DNA of 64,000 nt from Thiomonas arsenitoxydans (GCF_000253115.1 NC_014145.1:310001-374000); one strand, 5' to 3'; counted from the stretch's first letter, positions 37,793 through 47,916 are shown. Notes: generated from the sequence alone by a model not told the origin. A program made the numbers and translations.

Positions 37793-38271
37793 TGGTGCTG
37801 CGGCTGATCAAAAACTGGCGAGGTTTGCTGCCCGCCCTGCTGTGCGCGGCGGCCTTGTTCGCCTCGCCGCCTTCGGAGGCCCAGCAAACCGCCGTGGCGC
37901 CGCAGGTGTCGATTCGCAGTGTGGACAGCATCGCCCTGCAAGGCACAACCGCCATCCTCGACCTCACCCTTAGTATCCGCAACACCGGGGGCCTGGCCCT
38001 GCCGCTGCAGAAACTGCGGTTTCAGATCCAGTTCAACGGCCTGGACGTGGCGCAGGGCGTGAGCACCGCGCCCGTCACCATCGCCGCGCAACAGCAGGCA
38101 CAGGTTCCGGTGCAGGTCGAGGTCAACAGCGCAACACTGCTGAGTCTCATCGCCACCCTGCCGTCGGACGGCACGGTGCGCTACGTGATTCAGGGGACAG
38201 CCGAGATCGGCCAGACGATGCTGCAGATACCCTTCACCCACAGCGGGGCGGTGCAACTGGCCCTGCAGTAG
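37792..38271 (+). CDS. Exported LEA type 2 (WHy-domain-like) protein
   Basis: A 159-residue protein with a signal peptide cut near SEAQQ and one immunoglobulin-like WHy/LEA14 beta domain ('ILDLTLSIRNTGGLALPLQK', then 'FQIQFNGLDVAQGVS'). Such proteins are linked to desiccation or surface stress; the role here is unknown. Its start overlaps the apt stop by one base (TGATG), so it is translationally coupled. Confidence 0.75.
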
Positions 38272-38291
38272 CCCTGTAGTAGCGCAGTCGC

Positions 38292-38606
38292 TCAGACTGC
38301 TGTCGCAGGCGCTTTGTCGAGTTGGCGACGCATCATGCGGTGCGACCACAGTCCGCCAAACGGAATGAGCGAAGCGAGGAAAACGCCCAAGCTGCGCAAG
38401 GGCGAGAGTTGCCCGCGCGAGAGCGTCACCACCAGTGCGATCGTGGCCCAGATGAACAGGGCACCGTGAATCGGCCCGATGATCTTCACGCCCGTGGGCC
38501 AATCGGCCGCGTACTTCAGCGGCACGGCTAGCAGCACCAGAGCGATGAGCGACGAGCCTTCGACCAGCGCCATGACGCTGAGATGATGAAGCGGGGACTT
38601 GAACAT
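38292..38606 (-). CDS. DUF3817 small membrane protein
   Basis: A 104-residue protein with three hydrophobic helices and 'ALVEGSSLIALVLLAVPLKY' and 'GPIHGALFIW', as in DUF3817. Function unknown. Convergent with the LEA-like gene. Confidence 0.8.
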   Translation of the reverse strand: MFKSPLHHLSVMALVEGSSLIALVLLAVPLKYAADWPTGVKIIGPIHGALFIWATIALVVTLSRGQLSPLRSLGVFLASLIPFGGLWSHRMMRRQLDKAPATAV

Positions 38607-38815
38607 GCGCGAAACTCCGATGAATCGAGATAGATGCGCGAAATGCTATGTCCCGAAAAATCCCCTACGACGCAAATGCGACCGAGCGAGTCCCGAGGAA
38701 TTGCCCGATCGCAATTTCTGCGTCAGCGAGTGCGCTGACCCCCGCCCTGGCGGCGCTGACCGCCGAAGCCAGCAGCTTGTCCTCCGCGGGACGGGCGGCG
38801 TCCGTGACGAAAAAG

Positions 38816-38828
38816 GTACTGTCAGTAC
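38816..38828. promoter_or_regulatory. Candidate operator of the TacAT-like pair
   Basis: GTACTG-T-CAGTAC is a perfect six-base dyad, followed by a TCCGGA palindrome. It lies 53-65 bases before the antitoxin start, where ribbon-helix-helix antitoxins usually repress their own operon. Confidence 0.5.
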
Positions 38829-38880
38829 AATGTCCGGACGGGTAATATAGAGCCATCCAAGATCATGCCGGAGGGGCGCC

Positions 38881-39159
38881 ATGAGCACCCTGAATCTTTC
38901 CAAGACCGAACGCATTGACGTTCGTGCAAGCGCGCCAGTCAAAAAACTACTGCAGGAAGCCGCGCGCGCCTGCCACAAGAACGTCAGCGAGTTCCTGCTC
39001 GACGCGGGCGTGACAGCGGCTGCGCAGACGCTAGCGGATCGTCGCCAGTTCGTGCTGGACGACGCTCAGTGGCAAGCATTCCAGGACGCGCTGGACCGTC
39101 CGGTGCAAAGCAAATCGCGCCTGAAAAAATTGCTGCGTGAGCCCGGAGCCCTGGATTGA
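38881..39159 (+). CDS. DUF1778 antitoxin (TacA/AtaR-like)
   Basis: A 92-residue ribbon-helix-helix antitoxin ('KTERIDVRASAPVKKLLQEA', 'NVSEFLLDAGV') with the C-terminal toxin-binding part 'LDDAQWQAFQDALDRPV'. It would bind DNA and neutralise the acetyltransferase encoded next. Its stop overlaps the toxin start. Confidence 0.9.
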   Translation: MSTLNLSKTERIDVRASAPVKKLLQEAARACHKNVSEFLLDAGVTAAAQTLADRRQFVLDDAQWQAFQDALDRPVQSKSRLKKLLREPGALD

Positions 39160-39659
39160 GCGGTGCTTACTCTCCCGTACGCAAGCTGGCGGTGTTGGAT
39201 CAGGTCGATGCTCTCGACTGCGGCCAGGCCGCGTTGAATCAGTTCCTGCAGCGCTACGCCCTCGTCAACCAGAAGGCCAACAGCGCGCAGACCTACGTCT
39301 GCTGCCAGGGTGACGTGGTAGTCGGTTTCTACAGCCTCGCCGTGGGCAGCGTCGATCCGGAAGTCGCGCCGTCGAGAGTGATGAAGGGTCTGGCGCGCCA
39401 TTCGGTGCCGGTCATGATTCTGGCCCGTCTTGCGGTGGACAAGGAACATCAGCGCAAAGGGCTGGGCCAGGCCTTGCTCAAGGATGCCCTGCTGCGCACG
39501 GCGCAGGCCGCAGACATCGCCGGTATTCGTTGCCTGCTGGTGCATGCCAAGGATGATGCGGCGCGGCAGTGGTACGAATCATGGGAGTTCGAGCCCAGTC
39601 CGACCGATCCGTACCACCTGTTCCTGATGCTCAAGGCTCTCAAGAGCCTGCTGGATTGA
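39156..39659 (+). CDS. GNAT toxin of TacT/AtaT type
   Basis: A 167-residue GCN5-like acetyltransferase. The acetyl-CoA loop 'LAVDKEHQRKGLGQALL' and the catalytic tyrosine region 'WYESWEFEP' are present. Family members acetylate the amino group of charged tRNAs and block translation. The TTG start overlaps the antitoxin TGA (TTGA). Confidence 0.9.
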   Translation: MSGAYSPVRKLAVLDQVDALDCGQAALNQFLQRYALVNQKANSAQTYVCCQGDVVVGFYSLAVGSVDPEVAPSRVMKGLARHSVPVMILARLAVDKEHQRKGLGQALLKDALLRTAQAADIAGIRCLLVHAKDDAARQWYESWEFEPSPTDPYHLFLMLKALKSLLD

Positions 39660-39834
39660 GGTGTCGTCTCCACCTCCGAGCCCGACGCTCTCCCGCTGCT
39701 CATCCCACAGCGCTGGCCCATCAACCGCCAGATTACTAATCGCACTCGACAGCGGCGTCGATTCCGTCTGGAACTCTGCCGCAAGCACGTGCCTGCAGTA
39801 GAGGCGCAGAAACCTCGGTACCACTGCAGAGTCC

Positions 39835-40605
39835 CTATTCGGTGAGTACAGTCAGCCCCGTGTGCTGCGCATAGTCGGCCAAAACGGTATCGACCGCGCC
39901 AAAGCTGCGCAGGGTGCCGCGCTCCAGCCAGAGCGCCTTGTTGCAGCTCTGGCGGATGACCTGCGGGTTGTGAATGGCCAGCACCACGATTTCTGCTCGC
40001 GCATGGAGTTGTTCGAGGCGGCGGGCGGCTTTTTCCTGAAAGCTGGCGTCGCCCACGCCGATCACCTCATCGAGCAACAAAATTTCGGCGTCCACCGCCG
40101 TCGCGATGGCAAAAGCCAGGCGCAAGCGCATGCCGCTGGAATAGGTGCGAAGCGGCAAATCCAGATAATCCCCCAGCTCGGTGAATTCGGCGATTTCTTC
40201 CGACTTGGCGCGAATTTCTGCGTCTTTCATCCCCAGCAGCAGGCCGCGCAGCCGGATGTTTTGCCGACCGGTGGACTGATCGTCCATGCCTAGGTTGATG
40301 TCCAGCAGCGGAATCGCCCGCCCGCGCACCTCCACCACACCCGCAGTCGGCGGATAAATCCCCGCCATCACGCGCAGCAGGGTGGATTTTCCTGCGCCGT
40401 TATGCCCGATCAGCCCCAGACGATCGCCGGGCTCCAGCGCCAGATCGATGCCGCTGAGCGCGCGCACGATCACCACCCCGGTATTGTCCTCGGCGAGGCG
40501 ATTTTTGCGGCCCAGCCGCAGCACCCGTTTTTTCAGCGACTGTGCGGTCACGTCGAAAATTGGCAAATCCAGGGCAACCTGGTGCAGACGAATGAAAGCG
40601 CTCAT
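39835..40605 (-). CDS. wzt: Polysaccharide ABC exporter, ATP-binding protein (Wzt/KpsT-like)
   Basis: A 256-residue ABC ATPase: Walker A 'GHNGAGKSTLL', signature 'YSSGMRLRLAFA', Walker B 'ILLLDEVIG'. The sequence is of the O-antigen/capsule exporter class. It ends soon after the ATPase core, so the C-terminal glycan-binding domain of full Wzt is absent; that domain recognises modified chain ends in such systems. The ATG at 40605 follows the wzm stop by five bases. Confidence 0.88.
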   Translation of the reverse strand: MSAFIRLHQVALDLPIFDVTAQSLKKRVLRLGRKNRLAEDNTGVVIVRALSGIDLALEPGDRLGLIGHNGAGKSTLLRVMAGIYPPTAGVVEVRGRAIPLLDINLGMDDQSTGRQNIRLRGLLLGMKDAEIRAKSEEIAEFTELGDYLDLPLRTYSSGMRLRLAFAIATAVDAEILLLDEVIGVGDASFQEKAARRLEQLHARAEIVVLAIHNPQVIRQSCNKALWLERGTLRSFGAVDTVLADYAQHTGLTVLTE

Positions 40606-40610
40606 GTCGG

Positions 40611-41402
40611 TCAAACCCAGTAGGGAATGCGCTTGTGGTAACGCCCGGTCAACCACAGGGCGAACAACCAACCCAGCAAGGCCATCACCCCCGTGATGAT
40701 CCAGGTCGAAGCCGGCGGGGCAATGCCCACCAACGGCTGCCGCACCACGTCGATCAAATACGCCAGCGGATTGAAGGTGACGATCCAGCGATGTTTCTCA
40801 GACAACATCGCGCCATGAAACAAAATCGGCGTGACATAAAACGCCACCTGCAACAAGGCGGCGATGATTTGCGGAAAATCACGGAACCGCGCAGACAGCA
40901 GCCCGGCGATCATGCCGATCCACAGGCCATTGAAAATAAACAAAACCAGCCCAGGAATGAATAACGGCAAGGTCAGCCAGCTTTTTACGCCAAAAACCGC
41001 CAGTACCAGCAGCACAATGACAAAATTGTGCGCAAAGATCACCAGATTGCGCCACGCGACCTGCAAGACATAAATCAGCTTGGGGGTGTTGACCTGGCGG
41101 ATGTAGCTCGCGCTGTTGATATACGCCATGCTGCCTTCGTTGACCAGGCTGGAAAACAGATTCCACGCCACCAGGCCAATCGCCACCATCGGCAGGTAGT
41201 CTGCGATGTTTTGCCCGAAAAGTGAGCCGTACACCACGCCGAGTGCGCCCACCAGCACCCCCATGCTGATCGTCAGCCAAAACGGCCCGATTTTCGACCG
41301 TGCATAGCGCTGCCGGATTTCCAGCCAGCCCAGCAGCGTCCACAGTCGCCAGTTGCGCAGGCTGTGCAGAAGGTCTGAAAAAGCCAGTTGTAAGGCAGAC
41401 AT
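40611..41402 (-). CDS. wzm: Polysaccharide ABC exporter, permease (Wzm-like)
   Basis: A 263-residue ABC-2 permease of six helices ('RQRYARSKIGPFWLTISMGV', 'FNGLWIGMIAGLLSARFRD', 'FYVTPILFHGAML'). With the next gene it exports lipid-linked or free glycan across the inner membrane. It lies 95 bases after cysNC on the same strand, tying export to the sulfation genes. Confidence 0.9.
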   Translation of the reverse strand: MSALQLAFSDLLHSLRNWRLWTLLGWLEIRQRYARSKIGPFWLTISMGVLVGALGVVYGSLFGQNIADYLPMVAIGLVAWNLFSSLVNEGSMAYINSASYIRQVNTPKLIYVLQVAWRNLVIFAHNFVIVLLVLAVFGVKSWLTLPLFIPGLVLFIFNGLWIGMIAGLLSARFRDFPQIIAALLQVAFYVTPILFHGAMLSEKHRWIVTFNPLAYLIDVVRQPLVGIAPPASTWIITGVMALLGWLFALWLTGRYHKRIPYWV

Positions 41403-41497
41403 GAAGTTCGAGGCCGTGCGGGTTAACCTGCCATCTTATGCGCAAGCTGCCTTAGGGTAGAGATGCTCGCCGCGGCCAAGCGGGGCGAAATGCACTC

Positions 41498-43327
41498 CTA
41501 CAGCGACTGGGCGATCTGTTCGGCAAGAGCCTCCGGCGTGGCGGATGTCGTCTGCACCAAAAATTCCGGGTTCAAAGGCGCTTCATACGGGCTTGAAATC
41601 CCTGTGAATGCAGGAATTTCCCCGCGCCGCGCCTTGGCGTAAAGCCCCTTGGGATCGCGCCGTTCGCATTCCGCAAGCGGCGTGTCGACGAACACCTCGA
41701 CAAACTCTCCGGGGGCGAACAAGCTGCGCGCCCACTCCCGCTCGGCACGAAACGGCGAGATGAACGAAACGATGACCATCAGCCCGGCATCGACCATCAA
41801 CCGCGCCACCTCGGCCACGCGGCGGATGTTTTCCACCCGGTCGCCTTCGGTGAAGCCCAGGTCGCGGTTCAAGCCGTGGCGCACGTTGTCGCCATCGAGC
41901 ACATAGGTATGCCGTCCCTGCGCATGCAGGTTTTTTTCCAGCAGACTGGCCAGGGTCGATTTCCCCGAGCCCGACAAACCCGTGAACCACACGCAGCGCG
42001 GCTGCTGGTGTTTGAGCGCAGCGCGCGCCGCCTTGTCCACCGCCAACGCCTGCCAGTGCAGATTGCTGTCGCGCCGCAGGGCGAAGTCGATCATCCCGGC
42101 GCCCACCGTGGCCTGCGTGAGCCGGTCGATCAGAATGAAATTGCCCAGCTCCCGGCTGGCCGAATAGGGCATGAACGGCAAGGGCCGATCCACGCTCAGG
42201 TGCACCGCGGCGATGCCGTTCATCGCCACTTCCCGCGCCGATAAATGCGCCCCCGTGTCCACATCCACCACATGCCGCAGGCTGCTCACCACCGCGCCCA
42301 CCGTGCGGTGGTGCAGCTTGAGCCAATACGGCCGCCCTGGCAGCAGCGGCTGCTCGCCCACCCACACCACATGCGCGTGAAACTGCTCGGCCTGCTCGAT
42401 CGGGGAGTCTGCGGCCACCAGCACATCCCCCCGGCTGATGTCGCGCTCTTCCTGTAGCGTCACGCACACCGCGTCTGCAGGGCCGGCCTGTGCCACCTCC
42501 TCGAAACCGATGCGCACCGCCGCCACCGTGGCTTTCACCCCCGAGGGCTGCACCCGTACACGGTCGCCCGCCCGCACCCGCCCCTGCGCCACCGTGCCGC
42601 AATAGCCACGAAACTCCGAGCTGGGGCGCAGCACCAGTTGCACCGGCAGCCGCAGCGGGGCCTCGTCATCTTGACGGCACAGCGGGGCCTGCTCCAGCCA
42701 CTCCAGCAGCGTCGGGCCGTCATACCACGGGGTCTGCGCGCTGCGCGCCGTGAGGTTGTCGCCGCCCAGCGCCGACAGCGGCACCGCCTGCACGGTCAAA
42801 CCCAGCGTCTGCGCCAGCGCCGCGTAGTCGGCGGCAATCTCGGCAAACCGCGCCGCATCCCAACCCACCAAGTCCATTTTGTTCACCGCCAGCAGCACCC
42901 GCTTGACCCCCATCAGCGCCACGATGCGGCTGTGCCGCCGGGTTTGCGTTAGCACCCCCTTGCGCGCATCGGCCAGCACCACGGCGCAATCGGCCGTGCT
43001 CGCCGCCACTGCCATATTGCGCGTGTACTGCTCATGCCCCGGCGCGTCGGCCACGATAAAGGCGCGCTTGGGCGTGCTGAAAAACCGGTAGGCCACGTCG
43101 ATGGTGATGCCCTGCTCGCGCTCGGCCTGCAGCCCGTCCACCAGCAGCGCCAGATCGGGCGCTTCCCCCTGCGTGCCGAAACGCCGGGAATCGCTGCGCA
43201 ACGTCTGCCATTGATCGTCGAACACCTGCTTGGTATCGAACAGCAAGCGCCCGATCAGCGTGCTCTTGCCGTCATCCACGCTGCCGCAGGTGAGAAAGCG
43301 CAGGCGGCCCTGTGGTGCATGCGACAT
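41498..43327 (-). CDS. cysNC: Bifunctional sulfate adenylyltransferase subunit 1 / APS kinase (CysNC)
   Basis: A 609-residue fusion. Residues 1-430 are CysN with the GTPase motifs '[19 protein letters not shown]', '[12 protein letters not shown]' and NKMD. The C-terminal ~175 residues are CysC with 'GLSGSGKST' and '[10 protein letters not shown]'. CysD plus CysN make APS from sulfate and ATP; CysC phosphorylates it to PAPS, the donor for sulfotransferases. No CysH reductase is nearby, so the product may serve sulfation. Start overlaps the cysD stop. Confidence 0.95.
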   Translation of the reverse strand: MSHAPQGRLRFLTCGSVDDGKSTLIGRLLFDTKQVFDDQWQTLRSDSRRFGTQGEAPDLALLVDGLQAEREQGITIDVAYRFFSTPKRAFIVADAPGHEQYTRNMAVAASTADCAVVLADARKGVLTQTRRHSRIVALMGVKRVLLAVNKMDLVGWDAARFAEIAADYAALAQTLGLTVQAVPLSALGGDNLTARSAQTPWYDGPTLLEWLEQAPLCRQDDEAPLRLPVQLVLRPSSEFRGYCGTVAQGRVRAGDRVRVQPSGVKATVAAVRIGFEEVAQAGPADAVCVTLQEERDISRGDVLVAADSPIEQAEQFHAHVVWVGEQPLLPGRPYWLKLHHRTVGAVVSSLRHVVDVDTGAHLSAREVAMNGIAAVHLSVDRPLPFMPYSASRELGNFILIDRLTQATVGAGMIDFALRRDSNLHWQALAVDKAARAALKHQQPRCVWFTGLSGSGKSTLASLLEKNLHAQGRHTYVLDGDNVRHGLNRDLGFTEGDRVENIRRVAEVARLMVDAGLMVIVSFISPFRAEREWARSLFAPGEFVEVFVDTPLAECERRDPKGLYAKARRGEIPAFTGISSPYEAPLNPEFLVQTTSATPEALAEQIAQSL

Positions 43328-44226
43328 CAGAAATACCCTTCCTGCTTCTTGCGCTCCATGCTGGCCGCAGCGTCGTGGTCGATCAGCCGTCCCGCGCGCT
43401 CGGAGGTGTGCGCAGCCAGTGTTTCGGCAATTACCTTCTCCAGCGTGTCCGCCTCGCTTTCCACCGCGGCAGACAGCGGGTAGCAGCCCAGGGTGCGAAA
43501 CCGCACCTTGCGCAGTTGCGGCGTCTCGCCGGGTGCCAGGCGAAAGCGCGCGTCATCGACCATGATCCATTGCGGGTTGGCTGCGTCGCCGCGCTGCACC
43601 ACCGGTCGCTCGGCGGCGAAATACAGCGGCACGATGGGAATGCGCTCCTGCGCGATGTACTGCCAGATGTCGGCCTCCGTCCAGTTGGACAGCGGAAACA
43701 CCCGCAGCGTCTGCCCTGGCGCCAGCCGGGTGTTGAAGTTGGCCCAGAACTCCGGCCGCTGCGCCTTCGGCTCCCAGCGATGCCCGGCCTCGCGCACCGA
43801 AAAAATGCGCTCCTTGGCGCGGCTTTTTTCCTCGTCGCGCCGCGCCCCGCCGAAAATCACATCAAACCCGTGCGCATCCAGCGCCTGCTTGAGCGCCTGG
43901 GTTTTCATGATGTCGGTATAGGCGCTGCCGTGGTCGAAGGGGTTGATGCCTTCGGCCAACGCCTCTTGGTTGGTGTGCACCAACAACTCGCAGCCATACT
44001 CGCGCGCCATGCGGTCGCGGTGCGCGATCATGTCGCGGAACTTCCAGGTGGTGTCGATGTGCAGCAGCGGGAAGGGCAACGGCCCCGGCGCAAACGCCTT
44101 GCGCGCCAGATGCAGCATCACCGACGAATCCTTGCCGATGGAGTAGAGCATCACCGGCTTGCGCGCCTCGGCCACCGCTTCGCGCAGGATGGAGAGGGAT
44201 TCGGCTTCGAGAAATTCAAGACTCAT
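43327..44226 (-). CDS. cysD: Sulfate adenylyltransferase subunit 2 (CysD)
   Basis: A 299-residue ATP pyrophosphatase-fold subunit. '[20 protein letters not shown]' holds the PP-loop; '[19 protein letters not shown]' is typical of CysD. It forms the ATP sulfurylase heterodimer with CysNC. Stop and start overlap with both neighbours, so methyltransferase, cysD and cysNC form one tightly coupled unit. Confidence 0.95.
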   Translation of the reverse strand: MSLEFLEAESLSILREAVAEARKPVMLYSIGKDSSVMLHLARKAFAPGPLPFPLLHIDTTWKFRDMIAHRDRMAREYGCELLVHTNQEALAEGINPFDHGSAYTDIMKTQALKQALDAHGFDVIFGGARRDEEKSRAKERIFSVREAGHRWEPKAQRPEFWANFNTRLAPGQTLRVFPLSNWTEADIWQYIAQERIPIVPLYFAAERPVVQRGDAANPQWIMVDDARFRLAPGETPQLRKVRFRTLGCYPLSAAVESEADTLEKVIAETLAAHTSERAGRLIDHDAAASMERKKQEGYF

Positions 44227-45050
44227 TGTGCAAGCGCATACATTTCCATTTGAGACTTATATCGATAAGGCACATCAAAATCCACAACATGGAAACCACA
44301 AGTGTTGAGCAATTGCATCAGTCGGTTCCTTGAAAAATTGTGATGGTGCTCGATTTCGCCCCAGTAAGGATTTACTTTTTGTTGATCCATTATTTTCCAA
44401 GTGCTTGCGCTCAAATCAGGACAGCTTATGACGAGCAAAGTGTTGGCACTGATTTTTTCCCGGATCATTTTCAGCACCCTTGGTGGATCAATCACATGCT
44501 CCAAAACATCCATTAGAGATACAACAGAAGCACCTGTTATGTGAGATATCCCATTTCCGTCAAGCATTCCAGGGATGCAGTTGAAGCCAAACTGGCGCAT
44601 TTTTTCCACAGCGATGTCTCGTGCATCAATACCAAGCACATCGAAGCCAAAATCATGTGCCGTCATGAGCAAACTGCCATCGCCAAATCCAAAATCGACC
44701 CACTTTTTCGCCGTCGGCGTATTGGCAACAAAAATCCGCGACAAGATGGAAATACAATTTCGTATGACTGGGCGCCATATTTGGCGCTTCATATCATTAT
44801 CGCCGCCCGCTAATTGGAAATCATGTGCTGACTGAAAAATCACACGCAAACCACTCTCAGTCCAATAGTGTGTCGTGAAGACGTGCTGGCATTTTTGGCA
44901 CTGCGCCCAAACGAGGGTGCGCGGCAGTTGCGGTTTCCATAAGGGATGTTTTGAGCAATCGGCTTCCAATGTCGGCCAACTGCCCCCCCCCCCGCGCTCG
45001 CCGCAAAGAGGGCACTGTTCATAGAGTTTCCAAAGCGGAGTGTCGGTCAT
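44223..45050 (-). CDS. SAM-dependent methyltransferase with zinc ribbon and homopolymer tract
   Basis: A 275-residue protein. The N-terminal zinc ribbon has CPLCGE and CQKCQH; the SAM motif is '[16 protein letters not shown]', followed by 'VLGIDARD' and '[12 protein letters not shown]'. Such enzymes often methylate glycans or lipids in surface gene clusters. The gene is clearly more AT-rich than its neighbours, suggesting transfer. Codons for residues 20-23 form a run of eleven G on the coding strand (44983-44993 as C), which could shift frame by slippage. The stop overlaps cysD. Confidence 0.85.
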   Translation of the reverse strand: MTDTPLWKLYEQCPLCGERGGGGSWPTLEADCSKHPLWKPQLPRTLVWAQCQKCQHVFTTHYWTESGLRVIFQSAHDFQLAGGDNDMKRQIWRPVIRNCISILSRIFVANTPTAKKWVDFGFGDGSLLMTAHDFGFDVLGIDARDIAVEKMRQFGFNCIPGMLDGNGISHITGASVVSLMDVLEHVIDPPRVLKMIREKISANTLLVISCPDLSASTWKIMDQQKVNPYWGEIEHHHNFSRNRLMQLLNTCGFHVVDFDVPYRYKSQMEMYALAQ

Positions 45051-45051
45051 T

Positions 45052-45510
45052 TTATTCAGCGAGGCGAATTGCCTCTGCCCTTAAACGCGGCGCAATTTCG
45101 CTAGGGGTGGTGGAGAATTGGCCGCCGGAGGGGCTGTATTCGAGGGTGCCGCCGACTTTTTGGCTCAGGTTCTGCACCACGATGGCGTTTGCGCCCAGCG
45201 CGGCGGCCTTGGCCTGAACCTGCGCGAGCAATTGGGCCAGCGGGGTACCGGCCGGCGCTTGCGCGTTCAGCACGGCGATGCGCACGAAGGGCTGGGTTGG
45301 GGGCTGTTGCAGCACCTGCACCAGCGTGGTTGCCGGGAAGGTTTGCGTCGTCTCTCGCTGCACCTCCACGCCCTGCGTGCTCGCGCAGGCGCCGAGGGCC
45401 AGCGAGAGCACGCAGATCAGCCCCGCAGTCAAACCCTGCGCCAACCCGCGCAGTTGCAGGCGGGGGGCAAGAGCGGGCGGACTGCGCCGCACAAGGGGTT
45501 CATTGGGCAT
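45052..45510 (-). CDS. Lipoprotein of unknown function
   Basis: A 152-residue protein with a lipobox LGAC after a hydrophobic segment (VLSLALGAC), so an outer- or inner-membrane lipoprotein. The mature part has 'FVRIAVLNAQAPAGTPLAQL' and 'ALGANAIVVQNLSQKVGGTLEY'. The family is not recognised. The start overlaps the end of the PpiC-like gene by 11 bases and the stop lies one base before the methyltransferase start, so it belongs to the surface-glycan unit. Confidence 0.75.
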   Translation of the reverse strand: MPNEPLVRRSPPALAPRLQLRGLAQGLTAGLICVLSLALGACASTQGVEVQRETTQTFPATTLVQVLQQPPTQPFVRIAVLNAQAPAGTPLAQLLAQVQAKAAALGANAIVVQNLSQKVGGTLEYSPSGGQFSTTPSEIAPRLRAEAIRLAE

Positions 45511-46348
45511 GAGAGCTCTCCATTTTTTTCGCGGGCGCGGCCTGCGCCGGCGGCGCCAGATTGTCGATCTTGGCGTTTTTCGCCAACTCCTGGACATGCG
45601 CTTGCAGCGCCGCCTGGCGCAGTTGCTGCTCAATCTGTGGCTTGAGCTGCTCGAAATCGGGCTTGGGCGGGGTGCGCTCGGCCACAAGCTGGATGATCGC
45701 CAGATTTTCGCCCAGTGCAATCGGCCCTGCCACCTGGCCGGGCTGCAACTTGCGCACCACGCCAAGCACCTCGGCCGACATCGCCTGCTCGCTTTGCCAG
45801 CCCAGCGCGCCGCCCAGCTCGGCGTTTTGCCCGATGCTGTGGTGCAGAGCCAAGGCGGTGAAGGTCTGTTTTCCGCCGCGCAGCGCGTCGAGCACGCGCT
45901 TGGCCTCTTCCGGTGTTTTCACCACAATCCAGCGCAGCCAGTATTGCCGGGTCGGCAGATCGGCGATGTGCTTCTCATACGCCTGCCGGATGGCCTCCTG
46001 GCTGATGGGATGCGCCTGCAAAAAAGCCTCCGCCGACAGTTGCGCCAAAGCCTGTCGCCGCAGGTTTTTCTGCCCCGCCTCGATGCGCGCCTGTGCCTGC
46101 GGCGGAACCGATTTCAGCGCGTCGGCCAGCAGTTGCTGCTGCGCAAGCTGCTCGACCACCTGCTGGCGCACTTGCGGCTGATCGGCCGCCTGCGGGTTCA
46201 CCGCCTCGGCCTCCTCCAGGGTGATCGGGTGCCCATCCACCCGCAGCACAACCTGCGCCTGCGCGGCGCAGCTCAGGGCAAGGCTGAGCGTCAGGCTCTT
46301 CGCCAAGGGGCGCGCAACACGCAAAGCGCCGGAAAAAAGTCGGTCCAT
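45500..46348 (-). CDS. PpiC/EpsD-type peptidyl-prolyl isomerase
   Basis: A 282-residue exported foldase with a signal peptide cut near AAQAQ. A SurA-like N-terminal helical part is followed by a parvulin domain ('RQYWLRWIVVKTPEEAKRVL', 'HHSIGQNAELGGALGWQ'). EpsD-family PPIases occur in exopolysaccharide loci; beside TpsA/TpsB it could keep the exoprotein unfolded in the periplasm. No lipobox is visible. It starts five bases after tpsB stops. Confidence 0.85.
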   Translation of the reverse strand: MDRLFSGALRVARPLAKSLTLSLALSCAAQAQVVLRVDGHPITLEEAEAVNPQAADQPQVRQQVVEQLAQQQLLADALKSVPPQAQARIEAGQKNLRRQALAQLSAEAFLQAHPISQEAIRQAYEKHIADLPTRQYWLRWIVVKTPEEAKRVLDALRGGKQTFTALALHHSIGQNAELGGALGWQSEQAMSAEVLGVVRKLQPGQVAGPIALGENLAIIQLVAERTPPKPDFEQLKPQIEQQLRQAALQAHVQELAKNAKIDNLAPPAQAAPAKKMESSHAQ

Positions 46349-46353
46349 GATGT

Positions 46354-47916
46354 TCAGAAGGGTTGTTGAAGCACAAAATACACCGCGCGCTGGCTCGCCA
46401 GCGTGGCGGCGGTCACGTTTTTGTTGGCCACAGGCCGGGCCGCCTGCACGCTCAGGCTGGTTTTCCACGGCGCGGTAAAAGTCAGCCCTACGCCCACATC
46501 GGCCAGCATGCGCCAGCCGGGCACGCCGGGGGCGCGGTAATGCGTGGCCACCGCGCCCTGCTCGGCAAACGCCTGCGCGTTGACCTGCCAGCCCTGCCAG
46601 TTCCAGTTCGGCGTCTGCGCCACGGTGCGCAGCAGATAGCCGCCGTCGCCGCTCAAAATGCCCGACGTCCAGGCGGCCAGGCTGCCGTAGCCCCCCAGCA
46701 CCCACTGCTGGTTGGCGGGCTGGGTATTGATGCCCCACTGGCCGCTGGCTGCGGCATTCAGGCTCCAACCCTTGGGCAGGTTTTGCTGCCAGCTTGCGCT
46801 CAGGGTCCAGTTGCGAAAGCGCGATTGCGGCGCGGAGGGCACGTCGTAGACCAGGGTGCCGCGTTTGCCGCTCAGCCCCAGGTTGTAGCCCACCGCCAGA
46901 TTCACCGCCCCCGGCAGCGTGCCGATCTGCACATTGCGCGAGCCTTGCGCGCCCAGGGTGAGATAGTTGTAATTCTGGTCGGCCAGGGTGTAGGCGCCGT
47001 CTAGAACCTCCGACTTGTAGGCCACATGGGTGAGCGCCTGATTCAGGCTGAAGCGCGCCGTGGGGCTGGCCCAGACCAGTTGGCTGCCGGTGAGGGCGGA
47101 AGTTTCGGTTGTGCCTTGCGGGTAATACGGCGCGCCGGCCACGCCCAGGCGGTAGCTGCTGCGCTGCAGGCTCAGGCCGTAAATGCCCCAGGGCGTCACC
47201 AGCGAGGCCATCAGCCCGCCCGCATCGCTGCGGCTGCCCGCGCTGGCGCGGGTGAGGTTGGGCAGGCCGTGGCTGTAATTGGCGCCCAGCAGCCAGCCCT
47301 TGCCGGGGCGCAGGGTGAGGTTTTCGCCCAGCACGTCTCCGCCCACATAGCGGCTGCCGTAGTTGCCAAACACCACGCTGCCCGACACCGGTTTGAACTG
47401 CGGCTCAGGCGGCGTCTCCACCGTCAGCAGGCTGCCGCCGGGTTGCGGCGCGGGCGCCAGCGAGGGCCGAAAGCCCAGGCCGCTGCGGCTGGCGTACATC
47501 TCGGCCAGGATGTTGCGGCGGATCAGCGCATTTTCAGTCAGCGCCGGGTCGAAGGTCGTGCCGCGGTAGAACGCCGCTACGCCGGGCTGGGCCCGCACCT
47601 GCGTCAGCCGCCCTTCGATGACCTGAATCTCCACGCTGCGGGTGGCCGGCTCGGGCGTGGCGCGCAGGCCCACGAGCAAATACCCCGCGCGGCGATAAGC
47701 CGCCTCCAGCAGCGTCACCGCGCGCTCGGCGCTTTCGGCGGGTTCGAGCGCGGCGCGCAGGGCCTGCGGCGACAGCAGGGTATTGCCCAGCACCGTGAGA
47801 TGCAGGCCCGCCGCCGTGGTGAGCCGCAGCGTGGCCGCCGGGCGGCTTGCCGTCTGCTGCAGCACAATCGGCGGCGCCGGGGTGGGGGGGGTAAACACTT
47901 CGGGAACAAGCGCCAT
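46354..47916 (-). CDS. Two-partner secretion outer-membrane transporter (TpsB/FhaC family)
   Basis: A 520-residue Omp85-related protein. POTRA-like domains ('VTLLEAAYRRAGYLLVGLRA', 'IQVIEGRLTQVRAQPG') precede a 16-strand barrel ending in FVLQQPF. It would export the adjacent TpsA. The chosen ATG gives no signal peptide (MALVPEVFTPPTPAPP), which is unusual because TpsB proteins need one; upstream codons in this frame are not signal-like either. A C8 run (G8 at 47884-47891) lies near the start. Confidence 0.88.
   Translation of the reverse strand: MALVPEVFTPPTPAPPIVLQQTASRPAATLRLTTAAGLHLTVLGNTLLSPQALRAALEPAESAERAVTLLEAAYRRAGYLLVGLRATPEPATRSVEIQVIEGRLTQVRAQPGVAAFYRGTTFDPALTENALIRRNILAEMYASRSGLGFRPSLAPAPQPGGSLLTVETPPEPQFKPVSGSVVFGNYGSRYVGGDVLGENLTLRPGKGWLLGANYSHGLPNLTRASAGSRSDAGGLMASLVTPWGIYGLSLQRSSYRLGVAGAPYYPQGTTETSALTGSQLVWASPTARFSLNQALTHVAYKSEVLDGAYTLADQNYNYLTLGAQGSRNVQIGTLPGAVNLAVGYNLGLSGKRGTLVYDVPSAPQSRFRNWTLSASWQQNLPKGWSLNAAASGQWGINTQPANQQWVLGGYGSLAAWTSGILSGDGGYLLRTVAQTPNWNWQGWQVNAQAFAEQGAVATHYRAPGVPGWRMLADVGVGLTFTAPWKTSLSVQAARPVANKNVTAATLASQRAVYFVLQQPF

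Noticed and set aside
38646..38860. Small open frames before the toxin-antitoxin pair (both strands)
   Set aside because: They overlap each other in opposite directions, lack good ribosome sites and resemble no family I know.
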